NCBI GenBank assembly: GCA_038746605.1
Contig: JBCDKM010000001.1
Coordinates: forward strand, 186,001 to 250,000
DNA: 64,000 nt
From: Rubricoccus sp038746605
GTDB lineage: Bacteria; Bacteroidota; Rhodothermia; Rhodothermales; Rubricoccaceae
Direction: 5' to 3'
Of the stretch, positions 9,213 through 18,682 are shown piece after piece (positions within the stretch are counted from its first letter, which is position 1; every line of letters begins with the position of its first letter). The translations under genes were made by a program, and so were the position numbers. The notes under the pieces are model-generated. The model was not told where the DNA came from and made no database searches. It worked only from the letters and a program-made list of their open reading frames with translations.

Positions 9213-10054
9213 GAGAACAGCCTCGTGATCTGTGACCACGCGCCCGGCCAGTCGCCGAGAAGGACGAGGTAGACCGTGAGTTCCGAGAGCCCGTTGACCG
9301 CTCCGAGCACGTCGCCGGTCATCCCACCGATCTTGGAGCGCGTGTACCAACCGCCCACGGCCGTCACGCCGAGAACCGTCAGACCGACCGGGACGAGCGC
9401 CCACCCGAGCGCGAGCGCCGCGAGCCCTAGCGCGACGGCTGTCCCTGCGACGAGGCGCTTCGGTGTCATGCTTGCCGCGAACGGTTTTCCGGTGCCCGTC
9501 TCGCGGACGTAGGGCAGCCAGAGGATGAGCGGAAGCGCCGTCCACCGTGCGAGGACGTGCGCCCCGATGAGGGCTCCGAAGATGGCGGCCGGATCCAGGC
9601 TCGCTAGCGCTGCCCACCTCGCGCCGAGCGTGAGCACGAGCGCCACGGTGCCGTACGTGCCGAGGCGGCTGTCGCGCATGATCCGCAGGATCTCGTCCGG
9701 CTGCCAGCCGCCGCCGAAGCCGTCGAACGTGTCGCCGAGGGCATCCTCGTGAAAAGCGCCCGTGAGCCAGACCGTCGCGGCGAGTGCTGCTGCCGCTGCA
9801 AAGACGGGGTCAAACGCAAGCGAGACAACGAGATAGGCCGCTGTACCGAACCCTCCGACGAGGGCTCCCACGGCGGGGAAGTAGACGGCCGAGCGCGAGA
9901 GCGTCGGCGCGTCGTGGCCGACCCACGCGGGACACGGAAGCCGCGTGAGGAACATGACGGCCGTCAGAGGAACGCGTGCCACAGCACGCCAACCAGCCGA
10001 CGGCGGTGGGTCCACGCCCGGCTGACGGGCCTTGTCGGGGGCCTCGCGTTCCAT
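9209..10054 (-). CDS. cobS: Adenosylcobinamide-GDP ribazoletransferase
   Basis: A polytopic inner-membrane enzyme joining AdoCbi-GDP to alpha-ribazole (or its phosphate) to make cobalamin. The 281-residue product carries TRLPCPAWVGHD early, then the family's acidic loop GAFHEDALGDTFDGFGGG, DSRLGTYG and the C-terminal RSKIGGMTGDVLGAVNGLSE. Five to seven hydrophobic segments follow the usual CobS pattern. The ATG shares its A with the cobT TGA stop (TGATG), so the three cobalamin genes form a tightly coupled unit. Length is slightly above the usual 240-260 because of a roughly 25-residue soluble N-terminus. Confidence 0.95.
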   Translation of the reverse strand: MEREAPDKARQPGVDPPPSAGWRAVARVPLTAVMFLTRLPCPAWVGHDAPTLSRSAVYFPAVGALVGGFGTAAYLVVSLAFDPVFAAAAALAATVWLTGAFHEDALGDTFDGFGGGWQPDEILRIMRDSRLGTYGTVALVLTLGARWAALASLDPAAIFGALIGAHVLARWTALPLILWLPYVRETGTGKPFAASMTPKRLVAGTAVALGLAALALGWALVPVGLTVLGVTAVGGWYTRSKIGGMTGDVLGAVNGLSELTVYLVLLGDWPGAWSQITRLFS

Positions 10055-11076
10055 CACGAGGCGGTGGGGGCCAGCGCGAGGGCCTCGTCGAGCGTCGCCA
10101 TCTCGCGGAGGACGGCGCAGGCAGCGCGGAGGATGGGGAGCGCGAGGACGCCGCCGGTCCCTTCGCCGAGTCGCATCTCCAGGTCGAGGACGGGTTCCAG
10201 TCCCAGAGCGGCGACCGCGCGACGGTGTGCCGCCTCGGCGGAGACGTGACCCGCGACGAGATGTCCAGCGACCGCCGGGTTGTGGCGTACTGCGATCGCC
10301 GCTGCCGCCGTCGCGACAAACCCGTCCACCACGGCGACGAGGCCGAGCGCCGGAGCCGCCGCAAACGCGCCCGCCATCGCGGCGATCTCGAAGCCGCCGA
10401 CGTGCCGCAGGACTTCCAGTGGCCCCGCCTCGGTGGGGAGATGGGCGAGCCCGGCCCGGACCGCCTCGGCTTTCCGTGCGAGCCCGGCGTCGTCCACGCC
10501 GGTTCCGCGCCCGACGGCGTCCTCTGGTGCCCATCCGAAAAGCGCGGCCAGCACCGCCGCCGCCGCTGTCGTGTTGCCGATGCCGACCTCGCCAGGGACG
10601 AGCGTTCGCACGCCGTCCGCCGAGGCTCGACGCGCCGCGTCTGCTCCAGCATTCCACGCGGCATCGCGCTCGGCATCGGTCATTGCGGGTCCGTTTGCGA
10701 GGTTATGCGTGCCCCGCGCCACCTTCGCGTGCACGATCCCAGGCTCGCCCGTGAGGTCTGCGTCGATCCCCACGTCCACTACCTCGACGGACGCTCCACA
10801 GCTTCGCGCGAGGACGGAGACGGCCGCGCCACCGCCTGCAATGGTCCGCGCCATCGCCGGCGTGACCGCTGCCGGATACGCGCTTACGCCGTCCGCCGCC
10901 ACGCCGTGATCTCCCACGAACACGACCACGCGCGCCGGGTCAGGATCGGGGAGGAGCGTTCCTTGGACCCTCGCGACACGGGCCGCGAGCGCATCGAGGC
11001 GGCCGAGGGCACCGGGCGGCTTGGCCTTCGCGTCGAGCGCGGCTTGGATCTCAGTGGCGGTGGGAGAATCGGGCAT
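10054..11076 (-). CDS. cobT: Nicotinate-nucleotide-dimethylbenzimidazole phosphoribosyltransferase
   Basis: Makes alpha-ribazole-5'-phosphate from nicotinate mononucleotide and dimethylbenzimidazole (or another lower base), supplying CobS. The 340-residue product has KPPGALGRLDALA near the N-terminus, FVGDHGVAADGVSAYP, GEVGIGNTTAAAA and the C-terminal RLGEGTGGVLALPILRAA, including the catalytic Glu in GEGTG. It is the first gene of the cobT-cobS-cobC unit. No cobU or corrin-ring genes are visible, so this segment alone supports only the nucleotide-loop step. The 127-nt upstream gap shared with the divergent carboxylase gene contains an inverted repeat at 11124-11141. I see no B12-box-like riboswitch core there. 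Confidence 0.95.
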   Translation of the reverse strand: MPDSPTATEIQAALDAKAKPPGALGRLDALAARVARVQGTLLPDPDPARVVVFVGDHGVAADGVSAYPAAVTPAMARTIAGGGAAVSVLARSCGASVEVVDVGIDADLTGEPGIVHAKVARGTHNLANGPAMTDAERDAAWNAGADAARRASADGVRTLVPGEVGIGNTTAAAAVLAALFGWAPEDAVGRGTGVDDAGLARKAEAVRAGLAHLPTEAGPLEVLRHVGGFEIAAMAGAFAAAPALGLVAVVDGFVATAAAAIAVRHNPAVAGHLVAGHVSAEAAHRRAVAALGLEPVLDLEMRLGEGTGGVLALPILRAACAVLREMATLDEALALAPTAS

Positions 11077-11123
11077 GGCGGAAGCTACAGGCGTCCGCCG
11101 CGCTCCCGGCTCCGGCGCGGCGC

Positions 11124-11141
11124 CTCGGAAGCGTTTCCGAG
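11124..11141. promoter_or_regulatory. Inverted repeat in the cobT/carboxylase divergent promoter region
   Basis: CTCGGAA-GCGT-TTCCGAG is a perfect 7-bp-arm inverted repeat midway between two divergent start codons. It could be an operator for a dimeric regulator or a 5'-UTR hairpin; no factor can be named. Confidence 0.35.
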
Positions 11142-11203
11142 AGCCCTTCGTTTGCACATCGCGCCCGGCCCAGGGACCTTCCAGCCTTCCGTTCCCGCCC
11201 CTC

Positions 11204-12898
11204 ATGCCCGACGCCCTCGACACCGCGCCCTCGCCCCTCGGCTCCCCGTTGCCTGTCTCTCCCACGACCGAGGCCCGCACGGCGCATATGCAGAAGCTCC
11301 TCGATGGGCTGGCTGCACAGACCGCAGAGATCCACCGAGGCGGAGGGGAGCGCTACATCGCGCGGATGCACGAGCGGGGCCAGATGACCGCCCGCGAGCG
11401 CGTGGCGGCGCTGCTGGACGAGGGCTCGCCCTTTTTCGAGATCGGCTCGTTCGTGGGGCGTGGGATGTACGAGGCCGAGGGAGGATGCCCGGCAGGCGGG
11501 ACAGTGATGGGCCTCGGGCGTGTCCATGGCGACCTCGTGCTCGTCGTCGCCAACGACGCCACCGTAAAGGCGGGCGCCTGGTTTCCCATCACGGCCAAGA
11601 AGAACCTTCGCGCGCAGGAGATCGCGATGGAGAACCGCGTGCCTATCGTCTATCTCGTGGACTCTGCGGGCGTCTACTTGCCCATGCAGGACGAGATCTT
11701 CCCGGACAAGGAGCACTTCGGGCGCATCTTCCGCAACAACGCCAAGCTGAGCGCGATGGGCGTCCCGCAGATCGCGGCCATTATGGGAAGCTGCGTGGCG
11801 GGCGGCGCCTACCTGCCCATCATGTCGGACGAGAGCCTGATCGTGGACGGCACGGGCTCCGTCTTCCTCGCGGGGCCGTTCCTCGTCAAGGCCGCCATCG
11901 GCGAGGAAACCGACAGTGAGACGCTCGGCGGCGCCCACACCCAGGCCGATATCTCGGGCGTCGTGGACTACAAGATGCCGGATGACGCGACCTGCCTCGC
12001 GACCATCCGCGACCTGCTCGCCAAGAAGGGCCCCACGCGTCGGTTTGGCTTCTCGCGAGGCGAGGCGGTCCCCCCCGCCTTCCCAGAAGAGACGGTCTAC
12101 GGCGCGTTCCCGGAGAGCCGCCAGCAACCGTACGACATGCGCGAGGTCCTCGCGCGGATCGTAGACGCGGACTCGTGGACGGAGTACAAACCGGGCTACG
12201 GACAGACGTTGCTCTGCGGCACCGCCCGCCTCGATGGATGGGTGGTCGGCATCGTCGCGAGTCAACGGCAGGTGGTGCGCACGGCCCCGCCGAAGGGCAA
12301 GCCGCCCGAAATGCAGGTCGGCGGGGTCATCTACGGCGATGCGGCGGACAAGGCCGCGCGCTTCATCCTGACCTGCAACCAGAAGCAGACGCCGCTCCTG
12401 TTCTTCCAGGACGTGACGGGCTTCATGGTCGGCACGCGCGCCGAGCAGGGAGGCATCATCAAGGACGGCGCGAAGCTGGTCCAGGCCGTCGCGAACTCGG
12501 TCGTGCCCAAGTTCACCGTCGTGGTGGGCAACTCGTACGGCGCGGGCAACTACGCGCTCTGCGGCAAGGCCTACGACCCGCGTCTCATCCTCTCCTGGCC
12601 GACGGCCCAGATGGCGGTCATGGGCGGTGCGCAGGCCGCGAAGACGCTTCTTTCCATCGAGGCGCGGAAGCAGGCCAAGCAGGGCATCGAGTTGAGCGAG
12701 GACGACCAGAACGCGCTCCTTCGCGAGATCGAGGCGCGATACGAGGCGCAGACACAGCCCACGTACGCCGCCGCCCGCCTCTGGGTGGACGAGATCATCG
12801 ACCCGGCGCGGACGCGCGAGTGGCTCGCGATGGGCCTGGGGATGGCCGATCACAACCCAGAGATGGAGCCCTTTCGGATGGGCGTGATGCAGACCTGA
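11204..12898 (+). CDS. Acyl-CoA carboxylase carboxyltransferase (beta) subunit, methylcrotonyl-CoA carboxylase-like
   Basis: Carboxyltransferase half of a biotin-dependent acyl-CoA carboxylase, 564 residues. It has the two crotonase-like lobes: N-lobe motifs ERVAALLDEGSPFFEIG, GGCPAGGTVMGLGRV and GSCVAGGAYLPIMSDE, and C-lobe motifs QDVTGFMVG, NSYGAGNYALCGKAYDPR and WPTAQMAVMGG. The last three resemble methylcrotonyl-CoA carboxylase beta more than propionyl-CoA carboxylase, suggesting a role in leucine or isoprenoid catabolism. No biotin-carboxylase/BCCP alpha subunit is adjacent, so the partner must be elsewhere. The ATG at 11204 begins just before the conserved helical start; frames open upstream overlap cobT. 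Confidence 0.9.
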   Translation: MPDALDTAPSPLGSPLPVSPTTEARTAHMQKLLDGLAAQTAEIHRGGGERYIARMHERGQMTARERVAALLDEGSPFFEIGSFVGRGMYEAEGGCPAGGTVMGLGRVHGDLVLVVANDATVKAGAWFPITAKKNLRAQEIAMENRVPIVYLVDSAGVYLPMQDEIFPDKEHFGRIFRNNAKLSAMGVPQIAAIMGSCVAGGAYLPIMSDESLIVDGTGSVFLAGPFLVKAAIGEETDSETLGGAHTQADISGVVDYKMPDDATCLATIRDLLAKKGPTRRFGFSRGEAVPPAFPEETVYGAFPESRQQPYDMREVLARIVDADSWTEYKPGYGQTLLCGTARLDGWVVGIVASQRQVVRTAPPKGKPPEMQVGGVIYGDAADKAARFILTCNQKQTPLLFFQDVTGFMVGTRAEQGGIIKDGAKLVQAVANSVVPKFTVVVGNSYGAGNYALCGKAYDPRLILSWPTAQMAVMGGAQAAKTLLSIEARKQAKQGIELSEDDQNALLREIEARYEAQTQPTYAAARLWVDEIIDPARTREWLAMGLGMADHNPEMEPFRMGVMQT

Positions 12899-12907
12899 GG
12901 GTCGCCC

Positions 12908-13432
12908 TCAGCGTCGCCTGGACCGTGCCTCCCACCAAGCGGCGAGCGCGTCCTCGCGCGTCGCGCCCGGGTGGTTCTCGAAGTAGGTCCGCATGTGACG
13001 GTTGTACTCTAACTGGGGCGCGATGCGCTCTGACTTCTGGGTGTGCGTCTCCCGCCAAAGGTCGGCTGCTTCGCCGAGCGTTCGCCCCTGCCCGTTGTGC
13101 AGGATCTCGCGAACAGGACCTGTGAACCGGAATCCTCTTCCGACCTCACTCTCGAACCATTCGCGAAGTGACCGGGTGCATCGCCAGCCGTCACCGATCA
13201 CAGTCTCGCGCGAGAACGTGGTCGGCATCGCGCCCTTGCGAATCGGAAGCGGTGCTGGACGCAGAATCGTTCCGTCCATCAGGAAGGCCGCGATGCGGTC
13301 CGCGATGTCGAGCTTGGGCCCGGAGGTCGGGAGCCCGTTCTCGCGGCAAAACGCGACCAGTTCTTCCTTCAGCCAGTAGTATGCGCGGAATTCGGCCGGG
13401 GACAGAGAGGCGGTGAGGGGCGGCCGGTCCAT
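12908..13432 (-). CDS. SAP-like/DUF6434-type protein
   Basis: A 174-residue basic protein. The first 55 residues resemble a SAP-like helix-extended-helix (LKEELVAFCRENGLPTSGPKLDIADRIAAFL). The rest resembles the DUF6434 region (FSRETVIGDGWRCTRSLREWFESEVG, then FTGPVREILHNGQGRTLGEAADLW and a tryptophan/arginine-rich tail). SAP domains often bind nucleic acid, but no activity is established for this architecture. It converges on the carboxylase gene with a 9-nt gap. The family name is recalled from motif pattern; a profile search would settle it. Confidence 0.75.
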   Translation of the reverse strand: MDRPPLTASLSPAEFRAYYWLKEELVAFCRENGLPTSGPKLDIADRIAAFLMDGTILRPAPLPIRKGAMPTTFSRETVIGDGWRCTRSLREWFESEVGRGFRFTGPVREILHNGQGRTLGEAADLWRETHTQKSERIAPQLEYNRHMRTYFENHPGATREDALAAWWEARSRRR

Positions 13433-13510
13433 GCGGAATCACTCGGGTTCGGAGATCCGGGTATCCTCTGGAGGCCATTTCGTTTCCGTCTGTCGCCGCC
13501 GTCTCCCGTC

Positions 13511-13883
13511 ATGCAGCCCATCAACCTCGCGGACAAGCTCTCCCAGTTCGACGAGACCTGGACACCGAAGGTCATCGCAGCCCTCAACGGCCAGTTGGTC
13601 AAGCTCGCGAAGCTGGAGGGCGAGTTCGTCTGGCACGACCACGCCGAGGAAGACGAACTGTTCTTCGTCGTCTCCGGCCGCCTCCGACTGGAGATGCGCG
13701 AGGGAGATGCGCGAGGGTGATGTGGAACTCGGCCCTGGCGACCTGTACGTCGTGCCGCGAGGGGTGGAGCACAGGCCCGTCGCGCTGCCGACGGCTGAGG
13801 TAATGCTCTTCGAGCCCGCCTCGACGGCCCACACGGGCGACGTGATCTCGGACCGCACCGTCTCGGACCAGGAATGGATCTGA
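13511..13883 (+). pseudogene. Small cupin-domain protein, frame broken by a 13-bp tandem duplication
   Basis: A cupin gene whose frame is interrupted. The 5' part reads MQPINLADKLSQFDETW through WHDHAEEDELFFVVSGRLRLEM; the 3' part, in another frame, continues with GPGDLYVVPRGVEHRPVAL. The break coincides with the 13-mer GAGATGCGCGAGG present twice head to tail (13691-13703 and 13704-13716). Removing one copy restores a continuous 119-residue cupin with both conserved motifs (HDHxEEDExFxVxxG and PGDxxxVPxGxxH). As written, translation ends at a TGA at 13718, giving 69 residues. This is either a real frameshift, possibly reversible by slippage, or an assembly error. Confidence 0.85.
13691..13716. 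repeat. 13-bp tandem duplication disrupting the cupin gene
   Basis: Two perfect adjacent copies of GAGATGCGCGAGG. Since 13 is not a multiple of three, the second copy shifts the reading frame of the cupin gene. Confidence 0.9.
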
Positions 13884-13889
13884 CCCTTC

Positions 13890-13909
13890 CCGCCTCGGAG
13901 CCGAGGCGG
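13890..13909. repeat. Palindromic element, compact form (copy d)
   Basis: CCGCCTCGG-AG-CCGAGGCGG, 6 nt past the cupin stop and 10 nt past the sufT stop on the other strand, so it sits between two convergent genes. Confidence 0.9.
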
Positions 13910-13919
13910 AGGGAGTCGG

Positions 13920-14351
13920 CTACATGAATCCCAGCGTCAGGCGGGCCTCATCGCTCATCATCTCCATCGAGTACGTCGGGACGAAGACGAGGTCGAGGAT
14001 GACGTGGCGGACACCGTCCAGCGCGTTGACACCCTGCTCCACTTCGACAGGCAGGGTCTCGGCAGCGGGGCAGTTGGGTGCCGTGAGCGTCATCTTGACC
14101 GTCACGTCAGAACCCTGATCCTCGCCTGCGTCCTGGATGGTCCAGCCGTAGATCAGCCCGAGGTCCCAGATCGGCACTGGAATCTCCGGGTCGTAGATCG
14201 ACTTCATGACGTCGCGGATCTGCTCCTCCAGTGGAGAGAGATCATCGACGTTTTGGCCGGTGACGAGGAAATCGCGCTCGAACGGGGCGCTGGGTGCCTC
14301 CGCCTCGGGACCGAGGTGGGACGAGTCATGAGCCTGGGCGTCGTCAGACAT
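13920..14351 (-). CDS. sufT: MIP18/DUF59-family Fe-S assembly protein, SufT-like
   Basis: A small protein of the MIP18/DUF59 family that assists Fe-S cluster assembly or delivery. The 143-residue product has a non-conserved N-terminus of about 45 residues and then the DUF59 core: IRDVMKSIYDPEIPVPIWDLGLIYG, VKMTLTAPNCPAAETLP (conserved Cys in NCPAA) and the C-terminal LVFVPTYSMEMMSDEARLTLGFM. It is last in the sufB-C-D-T order, 11 nt after sufD. Residues about 11-17 (HLGPEAE) are encoded by a copy of the dispersed palindrome, an unusual origin for coding sequence. I see no alternative ATG, GTG or TTG start between the element and the domain. Confidence 0.88.
   Translation of the reverse strand: MSDDAQAHDSSHLGPEAEAPSAPFERDFLVTGQNVDDLSPLEEQIRDVMKSIYDPEIPVPIWDLGLIYGWTIQDAGEDQGSDVTVKMTLTAPNCPAAETLPVEVEQGVNALDGVRHVILDLVFVPTYSMEMMSDEARLTLGFM
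14300..14319. repeat. Palindromic element inside the sufT N-terminus (copy e)
   Basis: CCGCCTCGG-GA-CCGAGGTGG with one arm mismatch. It lies 43 nt past the sufD stop and is read through as codons 11-17 of the sufT-like gene. Confidence 0.85.
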
Positions 14352-14362
14352 GGCTGGTCGGG

Positions 14363-15697
14363 TTACTTCAGGCGCGTCGCGATGCGAGCGTCGAGGTAGG
14401 CCTGGAGCGCCTCGTCTTCCAGTTCCTCCACCACGTCGTGCGCGAAGGCGTAGAGCAGGAGGGCGCGGGCGTCCTCGTAGGAAATGCCGCGAGCGCGGAG
14501 GTAAAAGAGGGCCTCTTTGTCGATGGCGCCGGTCGTGGAGCCGTGCGAGCACTTCACGTCGTCGGCATAGATCTCCAACTCGGGCTTAGAGAAATGCTTC
14601 GCGTCGGGCGAGAGGACGACGCCCTGGCTCTGTTGGTAGGCGTTGGTCTGCTGTGCAGGCCGTGCGACATACACCTTCCCGTTGAAGACGCCCGTGCTCT
14701 TGTCGTAGACGATGCCCTTGAAGAGCTCATTGCTCTCGCAGGAGGGCGCCTGGTGGTCGATGAGCGTGTGCGTGTCCACGTGCTGGCTGCCGTGGAGGAT
14801 GTACAGCCCGCCCACGATGTGGTTGCTGCCTGGGCCATCGAGCGCGGCCGCTGTGTTGTTACGGACGGTCCCGCTCGCGAAGGTGAACGTGTGGGTGCTC
14901 ACCTCGGTGTCGCGGTCCTGGTAGACGTTGACGGTCGTGACCTGATGGGCGGTCTCGCCCTCATCCTGGATGCGGACGTGCCGCACGTTCGAGCCTGGAC
15001 CAGCCGCGATCTCGGTCAGGTGGTTTCCGAACTGGCGCGAGTTATCCGCAAGAGAGACATAGCTCTCCACGACGCGGACACGTGCATTGTCCTCCGCCAC
15101 GATGAGGTGGCGTGTCTGGACGAACGCTGGGCCGTCGTGCTCCACGAGGTGGATCACATGCAGCGGGGTTTCGACCTCCGTGTTCTTCGGGACGTGGACG
15201 AAGTAGCCGTCCAAGTCGAAGGCAGAGTTGAGTGCCGCGAAGGCGTCGTGCTCCGTTTCCGTGAAGCGGCCGAAGTACTCCGTGATGACGGAATCGCCCG
15301 CCTCGGCGGCCTCGCGAAGGCTGCCGACGGTGACGCCCTCCGGCATCGCGCCGAGGTCGGAGAGGCCGGGCACGATGGCACCGTTGACCACGACCAGCCG
15401 AGCGACACCCGCATCTCCACCGAGGCCGGGAATCGCGAATCGGTCAAGGTCGGCCGCGTCGATCTGGCTGGTGCCATCGCCGTGAAGGAAGGCGTAGTCC
15501 TCCTTGAGAGCGGGGCGGAGGTCCGTGTACTTCCACGCCTCCAGCTTCTTGGTGGGGAGGCCGAGGGCGGCGAAGTGGTCACGGGCGGTTTGGCGCCGCT
15601 CGGCGAACGGGCGAGGGGCGCCGTCGCCGGAGAAGGCGCGGTCGAACTCTTGGGCGGCCTGGCCGAAGAGGTCTGGGCGGGAGGTGACGGTGATCAT
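14363..15697 (-). CDS. sufD: Fe-S cluster assembly protein SufD
   Basis: Scaffold-complex subunit that pairs with SufB and the SufC ATPase in the SUF Fe-S assembly machinery. The 444-residue product has the SufD N-terminal helical segment (KKLEAWKYTDLRPALKEDY), a central beta-helix and the conserved C-terminal core with EIYADDVKCSHGSTTGAIDKEALFYLRARGI and a helical end in VVEELEDEALQAYLDARI. The conserved Cys-Ser-His in KCSHG is present. It lies between sufC (44-nt gap) and the sufT-like gene (11-nt gap). No sufS cysteine desulfurase or sufE/U gene is present in this cluster. Confidence 0.95.
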   Translation of the reverse strand: MITVTSRPDLFGQAAQEFDRAFSGDGAPRPFAERRQTARDHFAALGLPTKKLEAWKYTDLRPALKEDYAFLHGDGTSQIDAADLDRFAIPGLGGDAGVARLVVVNGAIVPGLSDLGAMPEGVTVGSLREAAEAGDSVITEYFGRFTETEHDAFAALNSAFDLDGYFVHVPKNTEVETPLHVIHLVEHDGPAFVQTRHLIVAEDNARVRVVESYVSLADNSRQFGNHLTEIAAGPGSNVRHVRIQDEGETAHQVTTVNVYQDRDTEVSTHTFTFASGTVRNNTAAALDGPGSNHIVGGLYILHGSQHVDTHTLIDHQAPSCESNELFKGIVYDKSTGVFNGKVYVARPAQQTNAYQQSQGVVLSPDAKHFSKPELEIYADDVKCSHGSTTGAIDKEALFYLRARGISYEDARALLLYAFAHDVVEELEDEALQAYLDARIATRLK

Positions 15698-15741
15698 GAT
15701 GCGGGACGCGTGGTGCGGGAGGGCAGTCAGACGAGAGCGTG

Positions 15742-16509
15742 CTAGGCAGCGACGGCCGCCTCCTGCTTGATCCAGTCGTAGCCCTTCTCTTCGAGTTCCA
15801 GGGCGAGCTCCTTGCCTCCAGAGCGGACGATGCGACCGTCCACGAGCACGTGCACGTAGTCCGGCACGATGTACTCAAGGAGCCGCTGGTAGTGCGTGAT
15901 GACGATGAACGACCGGTCTTGGGAGCGGAGCTTGTTCACGCCATCCGAGACGATGCGGAGCGCGTCAATGTCGAGTCCGGAGTCCGTCTCGTCCAAGACG
16001 GCGAGTTGCGGGTCCAGCATCGCCATCTGGAAGATCTCGGCGCGCTTCTTCTCGCCGCCGGAGAAGCCCTCGTTGACCGCGCGCTGCATCAGCTTGTGGT
16101 CGAGGTTGACGAAGTCGGCCTTCTCGCGCATTAGCTTGAGGAAGTCGCCGACTGGCATCTCGGGCTCGCCCTTGTGCTCGCGGATGGAGTTGACCGCGGT
16201 GCGGAGGAACTGCATCGTGCTGACGCCGGGAAGCTCCACCGGGTACTGGAAGGCGAGGAAGAGGCCATCGCGAGTCCGCTCCTCGGGACCCATTTCCAGG
16301 AGGTCCTCGCCCTTGAACGTGACCGAGCCGTCGGTCACTTCGTAGTCGTCCCGACCGGCGAGGACATAGCCGAGGGTGGACTTGCCGGAGCCGTTCGGGC
16401 CCATGATGGCATGAACCTCACCGGGGTTGACTTCGAGGGAGAGGCCGTGGAGGATTTCGGGGCCGTCCTCCACCTGGGCGTGGAGGTTCTGGACAGAGAG
16501 GAGAGACAT
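15742..16509 (-). CDS. sufC: SufC, ABC-type ATPase of the SUF complex
   Basis: A cytosolic ABC ATPase that powers the SufBCD scaffold. The 255-residue product has Walker A GPNGSGKSTLGYVLAG (about 37), the Q-loop region FLAFQYPVELPGVS, signature SGGEKKRAEIFQMAMLDP, Walker B LAVLDETDSGLDIDALR (with the SUF-type DETDSGLD) and switch His in FIVITHYQRLL. Length and motifs are typical. It sits 105 nt downstream of sufB; that gap contains a palindromic element. Cotranscription with sufB and sufD is inferred from strand and order. Confidence 0.96.
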   Translation of the reverse strand: MSLLSVQNLHAQVEDGPEILHGLSLEVNPGEVHAIMGPNGSGKSTLGYVLAGRDDYEVTDGSVTFKGEDLLEMGPEERTRDGLFLAFQYPVELPGVSTMQFLRTAVNSIREHKGEPEMPVGDFLKLMREKADFVNLDHKLMQRAVNEGFSGGEKKRAEIFQMAMLDPQLAVLDETDSGLDIDALRIVSDGVNKLRSQDRSFIVITHYQRLLEYIVPDYVHVLVDGRIVRSGGKELALELEEKGYDWIKQEAAVAA

Positions 16510-16571
16510 GGTCAGGGGGAGAGGGCCGGTTCGCGCGAGGCGCCCGGCAGTCGGAAACGGTCTGGGTCGGT

Positions 16572-16591
16572 CTGCCTCGGGGCCGAGGCGG
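16572..16591. repeat. Palindromic element (copy f) between sufB and sufC
   Basis: TGCCTCGG-GG-CCGAGGCGGG, 23 nt past the sufB stop and inside a probable operon. This argues against a strong terminator role. Confidence 0.85.
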
Positions 16592-16614
16592 GGGAGGTCA
16601 GCTAGACGCTCGGG

Positions 16615-18078
<1,464 letters not shown>

Positions 18079-18246
18079 CGGGGGGAGAGTCGGTGTTGCG
18101 GGAGACACGCTCCCCGGGGCGAGGCGTTCCAGTTCCCGGGTGAAGCCGTGGTGTAGGGCGAACCCCCATGCTGAGATCGTGGTAGCCTGGCACGAACCGA
18201 CGGGTCTATCAGAGACTCCCACGAGGCCGGACCGACCGGTACCGAT

Positions 18247-18594
18247 ATGACTGAGACTGCCCCTATCCTCTCCATCACCGATGCCGCCCGCGCCCGCCTC
18301 GCGGAAGTCGCCGAGGCGGAGGGGGTGAATCCCGCAAGCACGTACCTCCGTGTGGCAGTGGTGCCCGGTGGCTGCTCGGGTCTGACCTACGATCTCGGTT
18401 GGGACACGACGGTGCAAGCCGTGGACGAGACGGTCGATCTCGATGGTCTCCGTGTCGTGCTCGATCCACGCAGCCTCGCGTACGTGGAGGGCACCACGTT
18501 AGACTTTTCCGACGGCCTGGAGGGCAAGGGTTTCCACTTCCACAACCCGCAGGCAGTCCGAACGTGCGCCTGCGGCGAGTCGTTCTCGCTGTAA
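18247..18594 (+). CDS. A-type Fe-S carrier protein (SufA/ErpA/IscA family)
   Basis: A 115-residue A-type carrier that receives clusters from the SUF scaffold and passes them to client enzymes. The three ligand cysteines are present: Cys43 in PGGCSGLTY and Cys107/Cys109 in TCACGESFSL. The family pattern ITDAARARLAEVAEAEG through the C-terminal CxCGxSF is intact. It is transcribed away from sufB with a 168-nt shared upstream region, suggesting shared control, though no Fur- or Rrf2-like site could be recognised. SufA and ErpA cannot be separated from sequence alone. Confidence 0.93.
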   Translation: MTETAPILSITDAARARLAEVAEAEGVNPASTYLRVAVVPGGCSGLTYDLGWDTTVQAVDETVDLDGLRVVLDPRSLAYVEGTTLDFSDGLEGKGFHFHNPQAVRTCACGESFSL

Positions 18595-18619
18595 CGTGCG
18601 GATCGCGCCGCAGGTTGGT

Positions 18620-18633
18620 ACAGATGTATCTGT
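18620..18633. promoter_or_regulatory. Short palindrome upstream of the DUF4832 gene
   Basis: ACAGAT-GT-ATCTGT, a perfect 6-bp-arm inverted repeat 50 nt before the ATG of the secreted DUF4874/DUF4832 protein gene and just after the A-type carrier gene. It may be an operator or part of a promoter; unproven. Confidence 0.3.
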
Positions 18634-18682
18634 CGGAGGCGACAGGTGCAGTTTAGGTTGGTCCACGCGGCTGTCCCCCATC

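Noticed and set aside
10428..10442. Half copies of the palindrome (GCCTCGG or CCGAGGC alone) in genes, such as in cobT, actB and the MATE region
   Set aside because: GCCTCGG is common in this codon usage; single arms without a partner within 50 nt were not counted.
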